A stretch of DNA of 64,000 nucleotides. It comes from Mesorhizobium loti CJ3sym (GTDB lineage Bacteria; Pseudomonadota; Alphaproteobacteria; Rhizobiales; Rhizobiaceae). The stretch spans positions 1 through 64,000 of the forward strand of contig NZ_AXAL01000023.1 of the NCBI RefSeq assembly GCF_000472785.1, read 5' to 3'. The notes beneath the pieces are model-generated. The model was not told where the DNA came from, did not search any database, and saw only the letters and a list, made by a program, of their open reading frames with translations. Positions 1 to 11,223 of this stretch are shown one piece after another; the stretch's first letter is position 1; each line of letters starts with the position of its first letter. The position numbers and the translations under genes are program-made.

Positions 1-1
1 G

Positions 2-214
2 GCCAAGCGCGGCATAGTCGCCTGTATCCCGTCCAAAGCCAACCGCAATCTGCCGATCCCGCACGACACCTTGCTCTACAAAAGCCGCCATAAGATCGAG
101 AACATGTTTGGCAGGCTCAAGGACTGGCGGCGCATCCACACACGCTATGACCGCTGCGCCCACACCTTCATGTCCGCGATCTGCATCGCTGCAACCGTAA
201 TCTTCTGGCTCTGA
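2..214 (+). mobile_element. C-terminal remnant of an IS5-type transposase
   Basis: An open frame enters from the left edge and ends at TGA 212-214. Its last 70 residues contain KIENMFGRLKDWRR and then a conserved C-terminal helix ending in FWL. This matches the Y-(2)-R-(3)-E-(6)-K end of DDE transposases of the IS5 family (IS427-like group), here Y-K-S-R..KIEN..RLKDW. The catalytic Asp residues and the left end lie outside the window, so I cannot tell whether the element is intact. The gene stops before a stretch with no coding signal, and the right IS end probably lies within about 20 bp of the stop. Confidence 0.8.
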
Positions 215-533
215 TCAATGAGTCCTGAGCCTAGGTCTGCCATGACGTGAACGGTAGCTTTGCGCCTGATCTCGGCCACAGAGATCAGCTTCGCCGCGCC
301 GTGAAAGCAGACATCGCAAAGCGAGGACTCCGAAGGTCGCGGTTGCGCCAAATGTAGTCGTTTGAGAACGACTCGGGCGAATGACCGTTATGGGGGGTTC
401 AAGCGTATAGTCGTAACGGCAGCGACACCAGCCGTCGAGGTTGGGCCGACGTTAGTTCGGACAATCGCCGACCTCGCCTTCGCCAGGAAGGAAGAAACGT
501 CGCCGTTCGCGCGGTCGCGGCGAATTCGTAACC
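215..533. other. Intergenic stretch without a recognised gene
   Basis: This interval runs from the transposase stop to the end of the efflux pump gene. Short open frames cross it on both strands (a 68-codon minus frame at 145-351 and an 86-codon plus frame that runs into the pump gene antisense), but none has a recognisable domain. The first 20 bp probably hold the right terminus of the IS. No convincing terminator hairpin was seen. Confidence 0.5.
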
Positions 534-3500
534 CTACTCGGCGGCCGCCTCCGATGGCGCCTCGGCCGGCCCCGAAGGCTCCGCCTCGGCACGGGGCTTG
601 CGCCGTGAAAACAGCGACCTGAGCGTGACGTAGAACACCGGCGTCAGGAACAAGCCGACGAAGGTGACGCCGAGCATGCCGGAGAACACCGCGGTGCCGA
701 GCGACTGGCGCATTTCCGCGCCCGGGCCCGTTGCGATCATCAGCGGCACGACGCCGAGGATGAACGCGAAGGCGGTCATCAGGATCGGCCGCAGCCTGAG
801 CCGGCAGGCTTCGACGGCAGCCTCGGCGACCGACAGGCCCCGTTCCTGCGCCTGCCGCGCGAATTCGACGATCAGGATCGCGTTCTTGGCGGCAAGCCCG
901 ATCAGCACGATGAGGCCGATCTGCACGAGGATGTTGTTGTCCAGCCCTCGCAAAGACACGCCGATCAACGCCGCGAGCACGCCGAGCGGCACCACCAGCA
1001 CAATGGCGAACGGCAGCACCCAGCTTTCATATTGCGCCGCCAGTGCCAGGAACACGAACAGCACCGACAGTCCGAAGATATAGACAGCGGCATTGCCGGT
1101 GTTGCGCTCCTGATAGGCGAGCTCGGTCCATTCATAGGACGTACCGGCCGGCAGCGTCTTTGCCGTGATCCCTTCCATCAATGCCAGCGCCTCGCCCGTG
1201 GAAACGCCGGGCGCGGCGTTGCCCTGCAGCGGCACCGAGACATACATATTGTAGCGCTGGACCAGCGCCGGGCCGGTGACGTCGCGAATCTCGATCAACG
1301 TGCCGAGCGGAACCAGCGCGCCGGTCGCCGAGCGCACCTTCAGTTTCAAGATGTCGGCGCGATCGAGGCGGAACGCCTGGTCGGCCTGCGCCCGCACCTG
1401 GTAGACGCGCCCGAAAGCGTTGAAGTCGTTGACGTAGGCGGTGCCCAAATTGATCGACAGCGTCTCGAAGATGTTGGGGATCGGCACGTTCAGGATGCGC
1501 GCCTTGTCGCGATCGATCGCCAGGAAGAATTGCGGGCTCGACGCGGAGAACGTGGTGAACACGCCGGCCAGCCCCGGCGTCTTGTTGGCCTTGCCGGCGA
1601 TTTCGTAGGCAAGCGCCAGGATCTGCCGCATGTCGGCGCTGTTGCGCTCCTGGATCTGCAGCTTGAAGCCGCCGGCATTGCCGACGCCGCGGATCGGCGG
1701 CGGCGGCAGTGCGATAATGAAGGCCTCCTTGATGCTTTGCAGGCTACCGAACAGATTGCCGATGACCTGGGTCGCCGACTGGCCGGCTTTCAGCCGCTCG
1801 TCAAATGGCTTAAACCTGGCGAAGATCACGCCCTGGTTGCTGGCGTTAGTGAAGGTCGCGCCGGAGAAGCCGGCGAAGGCGACTGCGTAGTCGACGCCTG
1901 GCGTTTTCTGGATGATCTGCGACGCCTGCTGGATGACCGCATCGGTCCTCGACAGCGAGGCGCCGTCCGGCAACTGGACGACGACGATCGCATAGCCCTG
2001 GTCGAGCGACGGAATGAAACCGCGCGGCACCGCCTGCACCATGTAGACCGTGGCGCAGATGAGGGACGCGAAAACGGTCAGCATGGCTGCGATCGCTATC
2101 CACGAGCGGACCAGCACGCGGATGATGCTCGAATACCAATGGGCGAGCCTGTCGAAGCCGCGATTGAAGCCGTCGGCGAGCGCCCGTCCGAACCGCGCCA
2201 GGAAAAAGCGCGACGGCGCCGCCGCGGCGTGATGCGGCTTGAACAGCAGTGCGGCCAGCGCAGGCGAAAGCGTCAGCGAATTGAATGCCGAGATCGCCGT
2301 CGACACCGCGATGGTGATCGCAAACTGCAGGTAGAACTGCCCGGAAATGCCGGGGATGAAGGCTGTCGGTATGAACACGGCTATCAGCACCAGCGAGATC
2401 GCGATGACCGCCGTTCCGACTTCGTCCATGGTCAGGTGCGCCGCCGGATTGGGTGCCAGCCCTCTTGCGATGTTGCGCTCGACGTTTTCGACCACGACGA
2501 TCGCATCGTCGACGACGATGCCGATCGCCAGAACGAGGCCGAACAGCGTCAGCATGTTGAGCGAGAAGCCGGCGCCGTAAAGCACCGCCAGCGTGCCGAT
2601 CAGCGACACGGGGATCGCCACGATCGGCACGACCGCCATGCGCCACGATTGCAGGAAGACGATGATGACGATGATGACCAGCACCATCGCCTCGAGGATC
2701 GTCTTGTAGACTTCCCGGATCGACTCGGCGACGAACTCGGTCGGATTGTAGACGATGTCGTAGCTCAATCCCTTCGGGAAGTCTTTGGAAAGCTCCTTCA
2801 TCTTGTCCTGGATCGCCGCCGCTGCGGCGAGCGCATTGGTGCCCGGCCGCTGGAAGATGGCGAGCGCCACTGCCGGTTTGCCGTTGAGATAGGAGTTGGT
2901 GACGTAGTCCTTGGCGCCGAGCTCGATGCGCGCCACGTCCTGCAGCGAGATCAGGCGGCCGTCGTCGGTCGATTTGACGATCACGTATCGGAAGTCGCGT
3001 GCGTCGTTGAAACGGCCTTGCGTGGTGACCGTGTACTGGAACGCCGTGCCCATGTTGGTCGGCGGCGCGCCGATCGAGCCGCCCGATACCTGGACGTTCT
3101 GGTCGCGCAGCGCCTGCACCACATCGCCCGAGGTCATCCCCAGGGCGGACAGTTTTTCCGGATCGAGCCAGATGCGCAGCGAATATTCACGTTCGCCGAA
3201 GATGATGAGGTCGCCGACGCCGTCTAACCTGAGCAGTATGTCGCGCACCCGCGAGCGGGCGTAGTTCGAGACGTAGAGCTGATCGTAGGTATTGTCGGGC
3301 GACAGCATGTGCACGACCATCATCAGGTCGGGTGAGCTCTTGGTGGTGGTGATGCCGAGGCGGCGGACTTCTTCGGGCAGGCGCGGCTCGGCGACCGACA
3401 CGCGGTTCTGCACCAGCACCTGCGCCTGGTCGAGATTGGTGCCCAGCTTGAAGGTGATGGTCAGCGCCATCGCCCCGTCGCCCGACGAATATGACGACAT

Positions 3501-3737
3501 GTAGAGCATGCCCTCGACGCCGTTGATCTCTTGCTCGATCGGCGTTGCTACCGTCGCTGCGACCGTCTCGGCGTCGGCGCCTGGATACTGCGCGCGAACG
3601 ACGATGGTCGGCGGCGCGATCTCGGGATATTGCGCGACCGGCAGCTGGGTATAGGCAATCCCGCCGAGGATCAGCAGGACGATCGAAACGACCGATGCGA
3701 AGATGGGACGGTCGACGAAGAAATGTGCGAACCTCAT
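534..3737 (-). CDS. RND multidrug efflux transporter, AcrB/MexF type
   Basis: Inner-membrane proton/drug antiporter of the HAE-1 RND family, 1067 aa, which is the usual family length. The protein starts with the classic first membrane helix (FFVDRPIFASVVSIV) followed by PVAQYPEIAPP. The paired aspartates of helix 4 needed for proton relay are intact in GIVVDDAIVVVEN (D410 and D411). The second half repeats the first, with the helix set around AAKNAILIVEFA. The start codon overlaps the stop of the upstream adaptor by 4 bp (ATGA), so the two are translationally coupled. No outer-membrane channel gene is next to the pair, so a TolC-type protein encoded elsewhere is expected. The substrate cannot be told from sequence. 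Confidence 0.95.
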   Translation of the reverse strand: MRFAHFFVDRPIFASVVSIVLLILGGIAYTQLPVAQYPEIAPPTIVVRAQYPGADAETVAATVATPIEQEINGVEGMLYMSSYSSGDGAMALTITFKLGTNLDQAQVLVQNRVSVAEPRLPEEVRRLGITTTKSSPDLMMVVHMLSPDNTYDQLYVSNYARSRVRDILLRLDGVGDLIIFGEREYSLRIWLDPEKLSALGMTSGDVVQALRDQNVQVSGGSIGAPPTNMGTAFQYTVTTQGRFNDARDFRYVIVKSTDDGRLISLQDVARIELGAKDYVTNSYLNGKPAVALAIFQRPGTNALAAAAAIQDKMKELSKDFPKGLSYDIVYNPTEFVAESIREVYKTILEAMVLVIIVIIVFLQSWRMAVVPIVAIPVSLIGTLAVLYGAGFSLNMLTLFGLVLAIGIVVDDAIVVVENVERNIARGLAPNPAAHLTMDEVGTAVIAISLVLIAVFIPTAFIPGISGQFYLQFAITIAVSTAISAFNSLTLSPALAALLFKPHHAAAAPSRFFLARFGRALADGFNRGFDRLAHWYSSIIRVLVRSWIAIAAMLTVFASLICATVYMVQAVPRGFIPSLDQGYAIVVVQLPDGASLSRTDAVIQQASQIIQKTPGVDYAVAFAGFSGATFTNASNQGVIFARFKPFDERLKAGQSATQVIGNLFGSLQSIKEAFIIALPPPPIRGVGNAGGFKLQIQERNSADMRQILALAYEIAGKANKTPGLAGVFTTFSASSPQFFLAIDRDKARILNVPIPNIFETLSINLGTAYVNDFNAFGRVYQVRAQADQAFRLDRADILKLKVRSATGALVPLGTLIEIRDVTGPALVQRYNMYVSVPLQGNAAPGVSTGEALALMEGITAKTLPAGTSYEWTELAYQERNTGNAAVYIFGLSVLFVFLALAAQYESWVLPFAIVLVVPLGVLAALIGVSLRGLDNNILVQIGLIVLIGLAAKNAILIVEFARQAQERGLSVAEAAVEACRLRLRPILMTAFAFILGVVPLMIATGPGAEMRQSLGTAVFSGMLGVTFVGLFLTPVFYVTLRSLFSRRKPRAEAEPSGPAEAPSEAAAE

Positions 3738-4960
3738 TGCTGCAACCCGGCGGTCTCGACCTTGGGTGGCAACGTCACCATCTCGACCTTCACCTTGGTG
3801 CCGGGCCTGGCGTGCATCAGCCCGTTGACGATGATCGTCTCGTTGCCGGTTAGGCCCGAGCGGATCACCCGGTAGCCGTCGAGGAGCGGGCCGGTGCGCA
3901 CGGGCTTCGCCGACACCATCCCGGCCTCATCCACCAGGAACACGATGCGGCGATCCTGATCGGCGCCGATCGCCTCGTCGGGCACCAGCACGCCGCCATG
4001 CGGCAGCGACCCCGGCACGTTGATGCGCCCGAACATGCCTGGCTGGAGAATGCCGTCGGCGTTGGGAAACCTCGCACGCACCCGCATGGTGCCGGTCGCG
4101 TTGTCGATCCGGTTCTCGGCAAAATCGAGCTTGCCTTTGAATACCGCCTCCGCGCGGTCGGCGACGCGAACCGCCACCTCGAGCCCGCCAGCACCTTCCT
4201 GCATACTGCCGCCACGCGTCTTCGCGTCGCGGGCGTAGCTGAAATACAAGCGCTCATCGACGTCGAAATAGAAGTCGATCGGATCGCGCGTGACGATGGT
4301 CGTCAGCAAGGTGGAATCCGGCTGCACGAGGTTGCCGACCGACACCAGCCGGCGGTCGATGCGGCCGGACAAGGGCGCCTTGATCTCGGTGAATTCCAAG
4401 TTCAGGCTGGCCGTCGTCAGCGCAGCCGTCGCGCCCTGCATCTGCGCCTGCGCCGAAAGGTATTCCCGCCGCCGGTCGTCGACCGTCGCGGTTGAGATAT
4501 TGCCGGTCTTGGCGAGTTCGTCGGCGCGGTCCAGCTGCATCTTGGAGAATTCGAGCAGACTCTGGGCGACGTCCACTTGCGATTTGGCGGCATCATAAGC
4601 CGCCTGGTAAGGACGCTGGTCGATGGTGAAGAGCAGGTCGCCCTTGTTGACCAGTGCGCCGTCCTGGAAGCTGACCTTGTCCAGATAGCCGCCGACGCGC
4701 GAACGGATGGCGACCTGGTCGACGGCTTCGAAGCGCCCGACGAACTCGTCGTCTTCGACGATTTCACGGACCACCGGTTTGGCCGCCGTCACCACGGGTA
4801 GCTGCTGGTCCTGCGCAAACGCGGTGCTGCTGAAAGCCATGCCGAGTAGGAATGCCGCCGACACGGCGGCGCGGGCAAGCCAGCCGGCCGATCGACGGGG
4901 TCGCCCGCCTGCGTCGCGATGCAATTGCCCATTCTCGGGGGTGTCCATTTGCGTCCCCAC
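3734..4960 (-). CDS. RND efflux periplasmic adaptor (membrane fusion protein)
   Basis: Periplasmic adaptor of 408 aa linking the RND pump to an outer-membrane channel. An arginine-rich start is followed by a hydrophobic signal segment (residues about 29-49, likely cleavage AFA|QD). I see no lipobox, so it is probably not a lipoprotein. The split lipoyl (barrel-sandwich) domain is visible as RVGGYLDKVSFQDGALVNKG near residue 90 and SGRIDRRLVSVGNLV near residue 200, with a helical hairpin between them. MexE/AcrA-type beta-barrel segments follow. ATG codons at 4960 and 4948 are both possible starts. It is the first gene of the two-gene operon, and an inverted repeat lies about 70 bp upstream. 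Confidence 0.93.
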   Translation of the reverse strand: MGTQMDTPENGQLHRDAGGRPRRSAGWLARAAVSAAFLLGMAFSSTAFAQDQQLPVVTAAKPVVREIVEDDEFVGRFEAVDQVAIRSRVGGYLDKVSFQDGALVNKGDLLFTIDQRPYQAAYDAAKSQVDVAQSLLEFSKMQLDRADELAKTGNISTATVDDRRREYLSAQAQMQGATAALTTASLNLEFTEIKAPLSGRIDRRLVSVGNLVQPDSTLLTTIVTRDPIDFYFDVDERLYFSYARDAKTRGGSMQEGAGGLEVAVRVADRAEAVFKGKLDFAENRIDNATGTMRVRARFPNADGILQPGMFGRINVPGSLPHGGVLVPDEAIGADQDRRIVFLVDEAGMVSAKPVRTGPLLDGYRVIRSGLTGNETIIVNGLMHARPGTKVKVEMVTLPPKVETAGLQQ

Positions 4961-5029
4961 TCGCTAGGACCCGGAGGTCGGTTGATCCGCTTCTACACTC
5001 AGGCTTCTCTTCGAGATCAGAGCACTGCA

Positions 5030-5048
5030 ATGTTGTGCATGGCAACAT
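5030..5048. promoter_or_regulatory. Possible operator upstream of the efflux operon
   Basis: Inverted repeat ATGTTG (5030-5035) and CAACAT (5043-5048) with a 7-bp spacer, about 70-90 bp upstream of the adaptor start. Position and size would suit a TetR-type repressor, which often controls RND pumps, but no regulator gene is adjacent. The assignment is inference. Confidence 0.3.
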
Positions 5049-5053
5049 GATCA

Positions 5054-5455
5054 TTTTCCATATGCGCTGAAATGTCCATCCTGTGGCTGCCTCGCCACCG
5101 GGCTAGGGCTAGTCGCAACTTAAAGGATTCAGGATTCCTTTGACACACACCGTCAAGCCAAACTCGCCACGCTCGTCACCCGCCTTCAGCCACACCCTGA
5201 TGACCGATTGGTAGGAGCGTATCACGGCTGAAAGCGTCAAGAGGCAGGTGCTGGCGCAAGGGGGCCGACGCGGCGCCGCAGTTGTTTTCCGGCAACGGCA
5301 AGCGACGTCGTTGCGGCCAAGATGGGGCGCCAGCGGAATGGCACCTTTCTCGCTAGGTCGTCCCAGAACCGGACCATCCGCTTCCGGCTCAAATAAGACG
5401 TTGGAATTCTGCGCACAGTCTGTCCGCTCCTGGCGCGCAAGGAGGCGCCTCCCCC
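5054..5455. other. Non-coding gap between the efflux operon and acyl-CoA ligase
   Basis: About 400 bp with no recognisable gene. A minus-strand frame at 5237-5440 (67 codons) and the tail of another at 5109-5240 are open, but neither shows a known domain. The part near 5000-5050 probably holds the efflux promoter. Decayed coding sequence is possible but cannot be shown. Confidence 0.45.
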
Positions 5456-7228
<1,773 letters not shown>

Positions 7229-7308
7229 CGCCGTCTCCTCCCGGGATAAGCCAACCTATCAGCCCGGCGGAAAGGTGGAAACCCGCCGATAGAGTTGAAG
7301 GATAAGAA

Positions 7309-7457
7309 GGCCCCCTCACCCGGATTGCCAACCGAATTGCAAGAGCAATTCGGGGCAACCCGACCTCTCCCCGAGGGGAGACGAGGCGCCAGCGTTGACG
7401 CAAGCCTCTTCTCCCCTCGGGGAGAAGGTGGACGTGAAGCGGCCGGATGAGGGGGCC
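7309..7457. repeat. Rhizobial intergenic palindromic element
   Basis: A large imperfect inverted repeat. GGCCCCCTCACCCGG at the left is mirrored by CCGGATGAGGGGGCC at the right, and CTCTCCCCGAGGGGAG inside is mirrored by CTCCCCTCGGGGAGA. A smaller perfect hairpin, CCGAATTGC/GCAATTCGG, sits at about 7332-7353. Dispersed elements of this general composition are common between genes in Rhizobium and Mesorhizobium. It separates the ligase from hisG and may fold in RNA on either strand. Confidence 0.75.
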
Positions 7458-7495
7458 TCTCACACGCCATAGCGCTGCCCTCGAGGGAGGGATTG

Positions 7496-8194
7496 CTATG
7501 CGACCGCCGCGCCCATCTTCGCAGCGATGTCGCGCACGAGCGCCTCATCCGCCGCCGCACGCGTCTTCTTCGACGCCACAAGGCAGGCCTGCGACTTCAG
7601 CACGACGCCGTCGCCCAGCACCTTGAGATGGTTGGCGCGCAGCGTCGAGCCCGACGAGGTGATGTCGACGATGACATCGGCAAGCCCGGCCGCGGGCGCG
7701 CCTTCGGTGGCGCCCAAGCTCTCGACGATGCGATAGACTTGGATGCCGTGTTTTTGCGAAAAGAATTGCTGGGTCAGCCGCCAGTATTTGGTGGCGATGC
7801 GCAGCCGCCTGCCATGGCGCTGACGGAAATCGGCGGCGACATCATCGAGATCGGCCATGGTGTCGACATCGAGCCAGATCTCCGGCACCGCCACCACGAC
7901 ATCGGCATGGCCGAAGCCGAGACGGGCAACAATCTCGGCGCGGGTCTCCCAGTCGGCGAGATTGTCCCGCACCAGATCCTCGCCGGTGATGCCGAGATCG
8001 ACCGCGCCCTGGCCGATCTCGCCCGCTATTTCGGAAGCCGACAGGAAGGCGACCTCGACAGTGTCCAGGCCTTCGACGCGGGCGTGATATTTGCGCTCGT
8101 CACCCGGCAAGCTGATGGCGAGGCCAGCCTTGGCCAGCACCTCCAGCGCCTGCTCCTTCAGCCTGCCCTTCGACGGGATCGCCAGCGTGATCAT
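7496..8194 (-). CDS. hisG: ATP phosphoribosyltransferase catalytic subunit, short form
   Basis: First step of histidine synthesis: condensation of ATP and PRPP. At 232 aa it is the short HisG form, which lacks the C-terminal regulatory domain and needs HisZ. Visible family motifs are GITGEDLVRDN near residue 70, VVVAVPEIWLDVD near residue 98, and the PRPP-binding segment DITSSGSTLRANHLKVL near residue 180. Its ATG overlaps the stop of hisZ by 4 bp, so the two subunits are translationally coupled. A palindromic repeat follows the gene. Confidence 0.97.
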   Translation of the reverse strand: MITLAIPSKGRLKEQALEVLAKAGLAISLPGDERKYHARVEGLDTVEVAFLSASEIAGEIGQGAVDLGITGEDLVRDNLADWETRAEIVARLGFGHADVVVAVPEIWLDVDTMADLDDVAADFRQRHGRRLRIATKYWRLTQQFFSQKHGIQVYRIVESLGATEGAPAAGLADVIVDITSSGSTLRANHLKVLGDGVVLKSQACLVASKKTRAAADEALVRDIAAKMGAAVA

Positions 8195-9312
8195 GGTGCC
8201 GTCTCCCGCAACGCCTCGATGCGGTCGAGCCAGACGGAAAAACCGACGCCGGGGATGGCTGTCTTGGCGCCAAGCAGGGTCAGCAGCCGGTCGTAACGAC
8301 CGCCGCCGGCCAAAGGACGCTCGCCGTCTTGCACCGCGATTTCGAAGACCACGCCGGTGTAGTAGTCGAGCGGCCGGCCGAAGGCGGCGTCGTAGCGGAT
8401 CTTTGCCGCCGGCAAGCCATGTGCCTCGATCGCCCTGGCGCGGGCCGCGAACTTCTCCAGCGCCGCACCCAGCGATAGCCCGGCACCGGTCGCAAAGGTC
8501 TCCAGCGCCTGCGCCGCACCATCCAGCGGCACGTCGATCGCCAGAAAATTCTTCAGCGCCGGGAAGGCCTCGTTCGACAGTCGCACACTGCGCAGCTCGG
8601 CTTTCTCGATCAATCGCCGCGCAATGTCCGATGGCGAGCGCCCGCCGGAGGCCGACAGGCCGGCCTCCTCCATGCCACCGGCGATGTGGGCGGAAAGCCC
8701 TTCGAGATCGCCGTCAAGCACAAGGGTGGCGACTTCGCCGGAAAGCTGGCTGTTGCGCGGCGGGTTGGCAAGATCGGCGAGTGCCGCCTGCAGCATCGGC
8801 GCCGAGCCGAAGGCGCGCGCCAGCCGCATGCGCCAGCCACGCGGCAGGCCAAGGGCGGCGAGCACGGCTTCGAAAATGGTCTGGTCGCCAAGCGTGATCG
8901 CCAGCGGCTGGCCAGGCAGCACCAGCGCCAGCAGCGCATGCGCGTCGGCCACCGAGCGGGCATCGGCTTGCGCCGTGTCGCGATCGCCGAGATCCTCGAT
9001 ACCGGCCTGGAAGAATTCATTGCCGCCCTCGCGGCGCTGGCGAAACACCTCGCCCAAATAGGAATAACGGCGCGGCGTGCCGGCCTGCGAACTTATGTGG
9101 TCGAGGCAGACCGGAATGGTGAATTCCGGCCGCAAACACAGTGTCTGCCCGGTCTCGCTTTCCGTGAGGAAGATGCGGCGGCGCAGATCCTCGCCGGCCA
9201 TGTCGAGGAACGGGTCGGCCGGCTGCAGGATGGCGACCTCGACCGCATGGGTGTTGCGCGTGGCGAAGAGGCTGGTGATGTCGGCTGATATTGTGGGGTA
9301 GCGGGAGGTCAT
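8191..9312 (-). CDS. hisZ: ATP phosphoribosyltransferase regulatory subunit
   Basis: HisZ is a histidyl-tRNA synthetase paralogue without aminoacylation activity that activates short HisG and mediates histidine feedback. The 373-aa protein keeps the class II synthetase fold: a motif-2-like segment RYSYLGEVFRQRREGG with EFFQAGIEDLGD, and a C-terminal GGGRYDRLL followed by GVGFSVWLDRIEAL. It lacks the HisS anticodon-binding domain. It is directly upstream of hisG and downstream of hisS on the same strand, with a palindromic repeat between hisS and hisZ. Confidence 0.95.
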   Translation of the reverse strand: MTSRYPTISADITSLFATRNTHAVEVAILQPADPFLDMAGEDLRRRIFLTESETGQTLCLRPEFTIPVCLDHISSQAGTPRRYSYLGEVFRQRREGGNEFFQAGIEDLGDRDTAQADARSVADAHALLALVLPGQPLAITLGDQTIFEAVLAALGLPRGWRMRLARAFGSAPMLQAALADLANPPRNSQLSGEVATLVLDGDLEGLSAHIAGGMEEAGLSASGGRSPSDIARRLIEKAELRSVRLSNEAFPALKNFLAIDVPLDGAAQALETFATGAGLSLGAALEKFAARARAIEAHGLPAAKIRYDAAFGRPLDYYTGVVFEIAVQDGERPLAGGGRYDRLLTLLGAKTAIPGVGFSVWLDRIEALRETAP

Positions 9313-9331
9313 GGAGAGGTTGGGCGCGAGG

Positions 9332-9489
9332 CCCCCCCCTCTGGCCTGCCGGCCATCTCCCCTTCAAGGGGGGAGATCAGCAGCTTAAAACGCAGCGCCT
9401 TTTCCAGAACGTTGAAGATTGGCGAAGGCATACGCGACATTCGATCTCCCCCCTTGAGGGGGAGATGGCCGGCAGGCCAGAGGGGGGTG
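9332..9489. repeat. RIME-like inverted repeat between hisS and hisZ
   Basis: Two arms of about 45 bp in opposite orientation. The left arm (about 9332-9377) contains CTCTGGCCTGCCGGCCATCT and a CCCCTTCAAGGGGGGAGATC core. The right arm (about 9442-9489) carries the reverse complement. Between them lie about 65 bp of unrelated sequence. The right arm ends immediately before the hisS stop codon. RIME-type elements of this form are known from Rhizobiaceae. It could act as an mRNA hairpin or processing site between hisS and hisZ-hisG. Confidence 0.8.
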
Positions 9490-9490
9490 T

Positions 9491-10996
9491 TCAAGCGCCA
9501 CCTTTCGCGCGATCAGCTGTCTGCGCCGCCAGAATCTTCTTCACCTCGGCGACCAATTCACTTTCCGCCACCGTCACCTGTGCCGGGCGCGCCGCCCGCC
9601 ACTCCGCGTTGTCGGTGATTTCAGCCGACATGCGCGCGCCTTCGATCAAATCCTTGATCTGCAGCTCGCCCTTGGCGCGCTCGTCGCCGCCCTGGATGAT
9701 TGCGACCGGGCAGTTGCGGCGGTCGGCATATTTGAGCTGCGCCTTCATGCCGGCGCCGCCGAGATACATTTCGGAGCGGATGCCGGCGGCGCGCAGTTCG
9801 CCGACCATTTTCTGGTAGCGGCCGAGGCTATCGGTGTCCTTGTCCATCACCAGCACGACGACCGGCGCGATCACATCGGTGCTGTCGAGCTTGCCGAGGT
9901 TCTTCAGCGCCGTCATCAGCCTCGAAACGCCGATGGAGAACCCCGTTGCCGGCACCGGTTCGCCACGAAAGCGGGAAACAAGGCCGTCATAGCGGCCACC
10001 GCCACCAACCGAGCCGAAGCGCACGATCTGGCCGTCCTCATTGGGGATTTCGGCCAGCAGTTCGGCCTCGAGGACGGGGCCAGTGTAATATTCGAGGCCG
10101 CGCACAACTGAGCGGTCCATGGCGATGCGATCTTCATCGTATCCCGCCGCCCGGACCAGGGCTTCGATTGTCGCGAGTTCGCCGACGCCTTCCTGATAGG
10201 TCGCGTTCGAACTGACCATGGAATCCTGACCGGTTTGTGTATTCCTCGCCGTAGCGAGAAGAACCGCCTCGGCCTGCCCGTTGTTCAGTCCGGCGCCCTT
10301 GGCGAAGTCGCCCTCGCCTTCCTTGCCGCCATCCCAGCGCCCCGGGCCGAGCAGAAGCTTCACGCCTTCCGGCCCAAGCTTGTCCAGCTTGTCGATCGCG
10401 CGCAGCACCGTCAGCCGGCGTCCGGCGTTCTCCTCGCCGCCAAGGCCGATCGCCTCCAGCACGCCGTCCAGCACCTTGCGGTTGTTGACGCGGATGACGT
10501 AGTCGCCGCGCTTGATGCCGAGCGCTTCCATCACGTCGGCCATCATCATCGCCATCTCGGCATCAGCGGCGACGCCGGGCGTGCCGATCGTGTCGGCGTC
10601 GAACTGCATGAACTGGCGGAAGCGGCCGGGGCCGGGCTTCTCGTTGCGGAACACCCAGCCGGAGCGGTAGCTGCGATAGGGTTTTGGCAGGCGTTCGTAA
10701 TTCTCGGCGACAAAGCGGGCCGTCGGCGCGGTCAGGTCGTAGCGCAACGACAGCCACTGGTCGTCATCGTCCTGGAAGGAGAAAACGCCTTCATTCGGCC
10801 GGTCCTGGTCGGGCAGGAATTTGCCGAGCGCATCGGTGTATTCGATCAGCGGCTGGTCGGCCGGTTCGAAACCATAGAGCTCATAGACCGAGCGGATCGT
10901 CGCCATCATCTTCTCGACGGCGCGGATGTCCTCGGCGCTGCGGTCGGCAAAACCGCGCGGCAGCCGCGCTTTCGTCTTTTCCGATTTGTCGGCCAT
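9491..10996 (-). CDS. hisS: Histidyl-tRNA synthetase
   Basis: Class II aminoacyl-tRNA synthetase, 501 aa, charging tRNA-His. Motif 2 is YRSGWVFRNEKPGPGRFRQF, followed by QFDADTIG. The histidine-A loop is RSVVRGLEYYTGPVLEA, and motif 3 is GGGGRYDGLVSRF with GFSIGVSRLMTAL. The anticodon-binding domain starts near APVVVLVMDK. The open frame extends to 11335, but the conserved protein begins at MADKSEKTKARLPRG, so I place the start at 10996. It is slightly longer than E. coli HisS because of alphaproteobacterial insertions. It is the first gene of a hisS-hisZ-hisG run. Confidence 0.96.
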   Translation of the reverse strand: MADKSEKTKARLPRGFADRSAEDIRAVEKMMATIRSVYELYGFEPADQPLIEYTDALGKFLPDQDRPNEGVFSFQDDDDQWLSLRYDLTAPTARFVAENYERLPKPYRSYRSGWVFRNEKPGPGRFRQFMQFDADTIGTPGVAADAEMAMMMADVMEALGIKRGDYVIRVNNRKVLDGVLEAIGLGGEENAGRRLTVLRAIDKLDKLGPEGVKLLLGPGRWDGGKEGEGDFAKGAGLNNGQAEAVLLATARNTQTGQDSMVSSNATYQEGVGELATIEALVRAAGYDEDRIAMDRSVVRGLEYYTGPVLEAELLAEIPNEDGQIVRFGSVGGGGRYDGLVSRFRGEPVPATGFSIGVSRLMTALKNLGKLDSTDVIAPVVVLVMDKDTDSLGRYQKMVGELRAAGIRSEMYLGGAGMKAQLKYADRRNCPVAIIQGGDERAKGELQIKDLIEGARMSAEITDNAEWRAARPAQVTVAESELVAEVKKILAAQTADRAKGGA

Positions 10997-11223
10997 GAGA
11001 TGAGCACCCGGTGTTTCTTGACGTTGCGTGGACAGGAAATTCCCATTCCGCAGCGCGCGTTTCCTAACCGATGCAGCCCGGAGCGGCAAGTGTCGGCCCC
11101 CAGCACCACCCGAACTTCCTTGAAACAAAAACGCACCGAAAATGAAACAATCCCGCCATGAGCGCGGCATCGTGCCGACACAATCTCGGCCGATATAGCA
11201 CAGGACTTGAAGGGGTTCGGGAC

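Noticed and set aside
1032..3227. 731-codon open frame on the plus strand
   Set aside because: It is antisense to the RND pump gene, rich in Arg/His/Asp as expected for a shadow frame, and has no recognisable domain.
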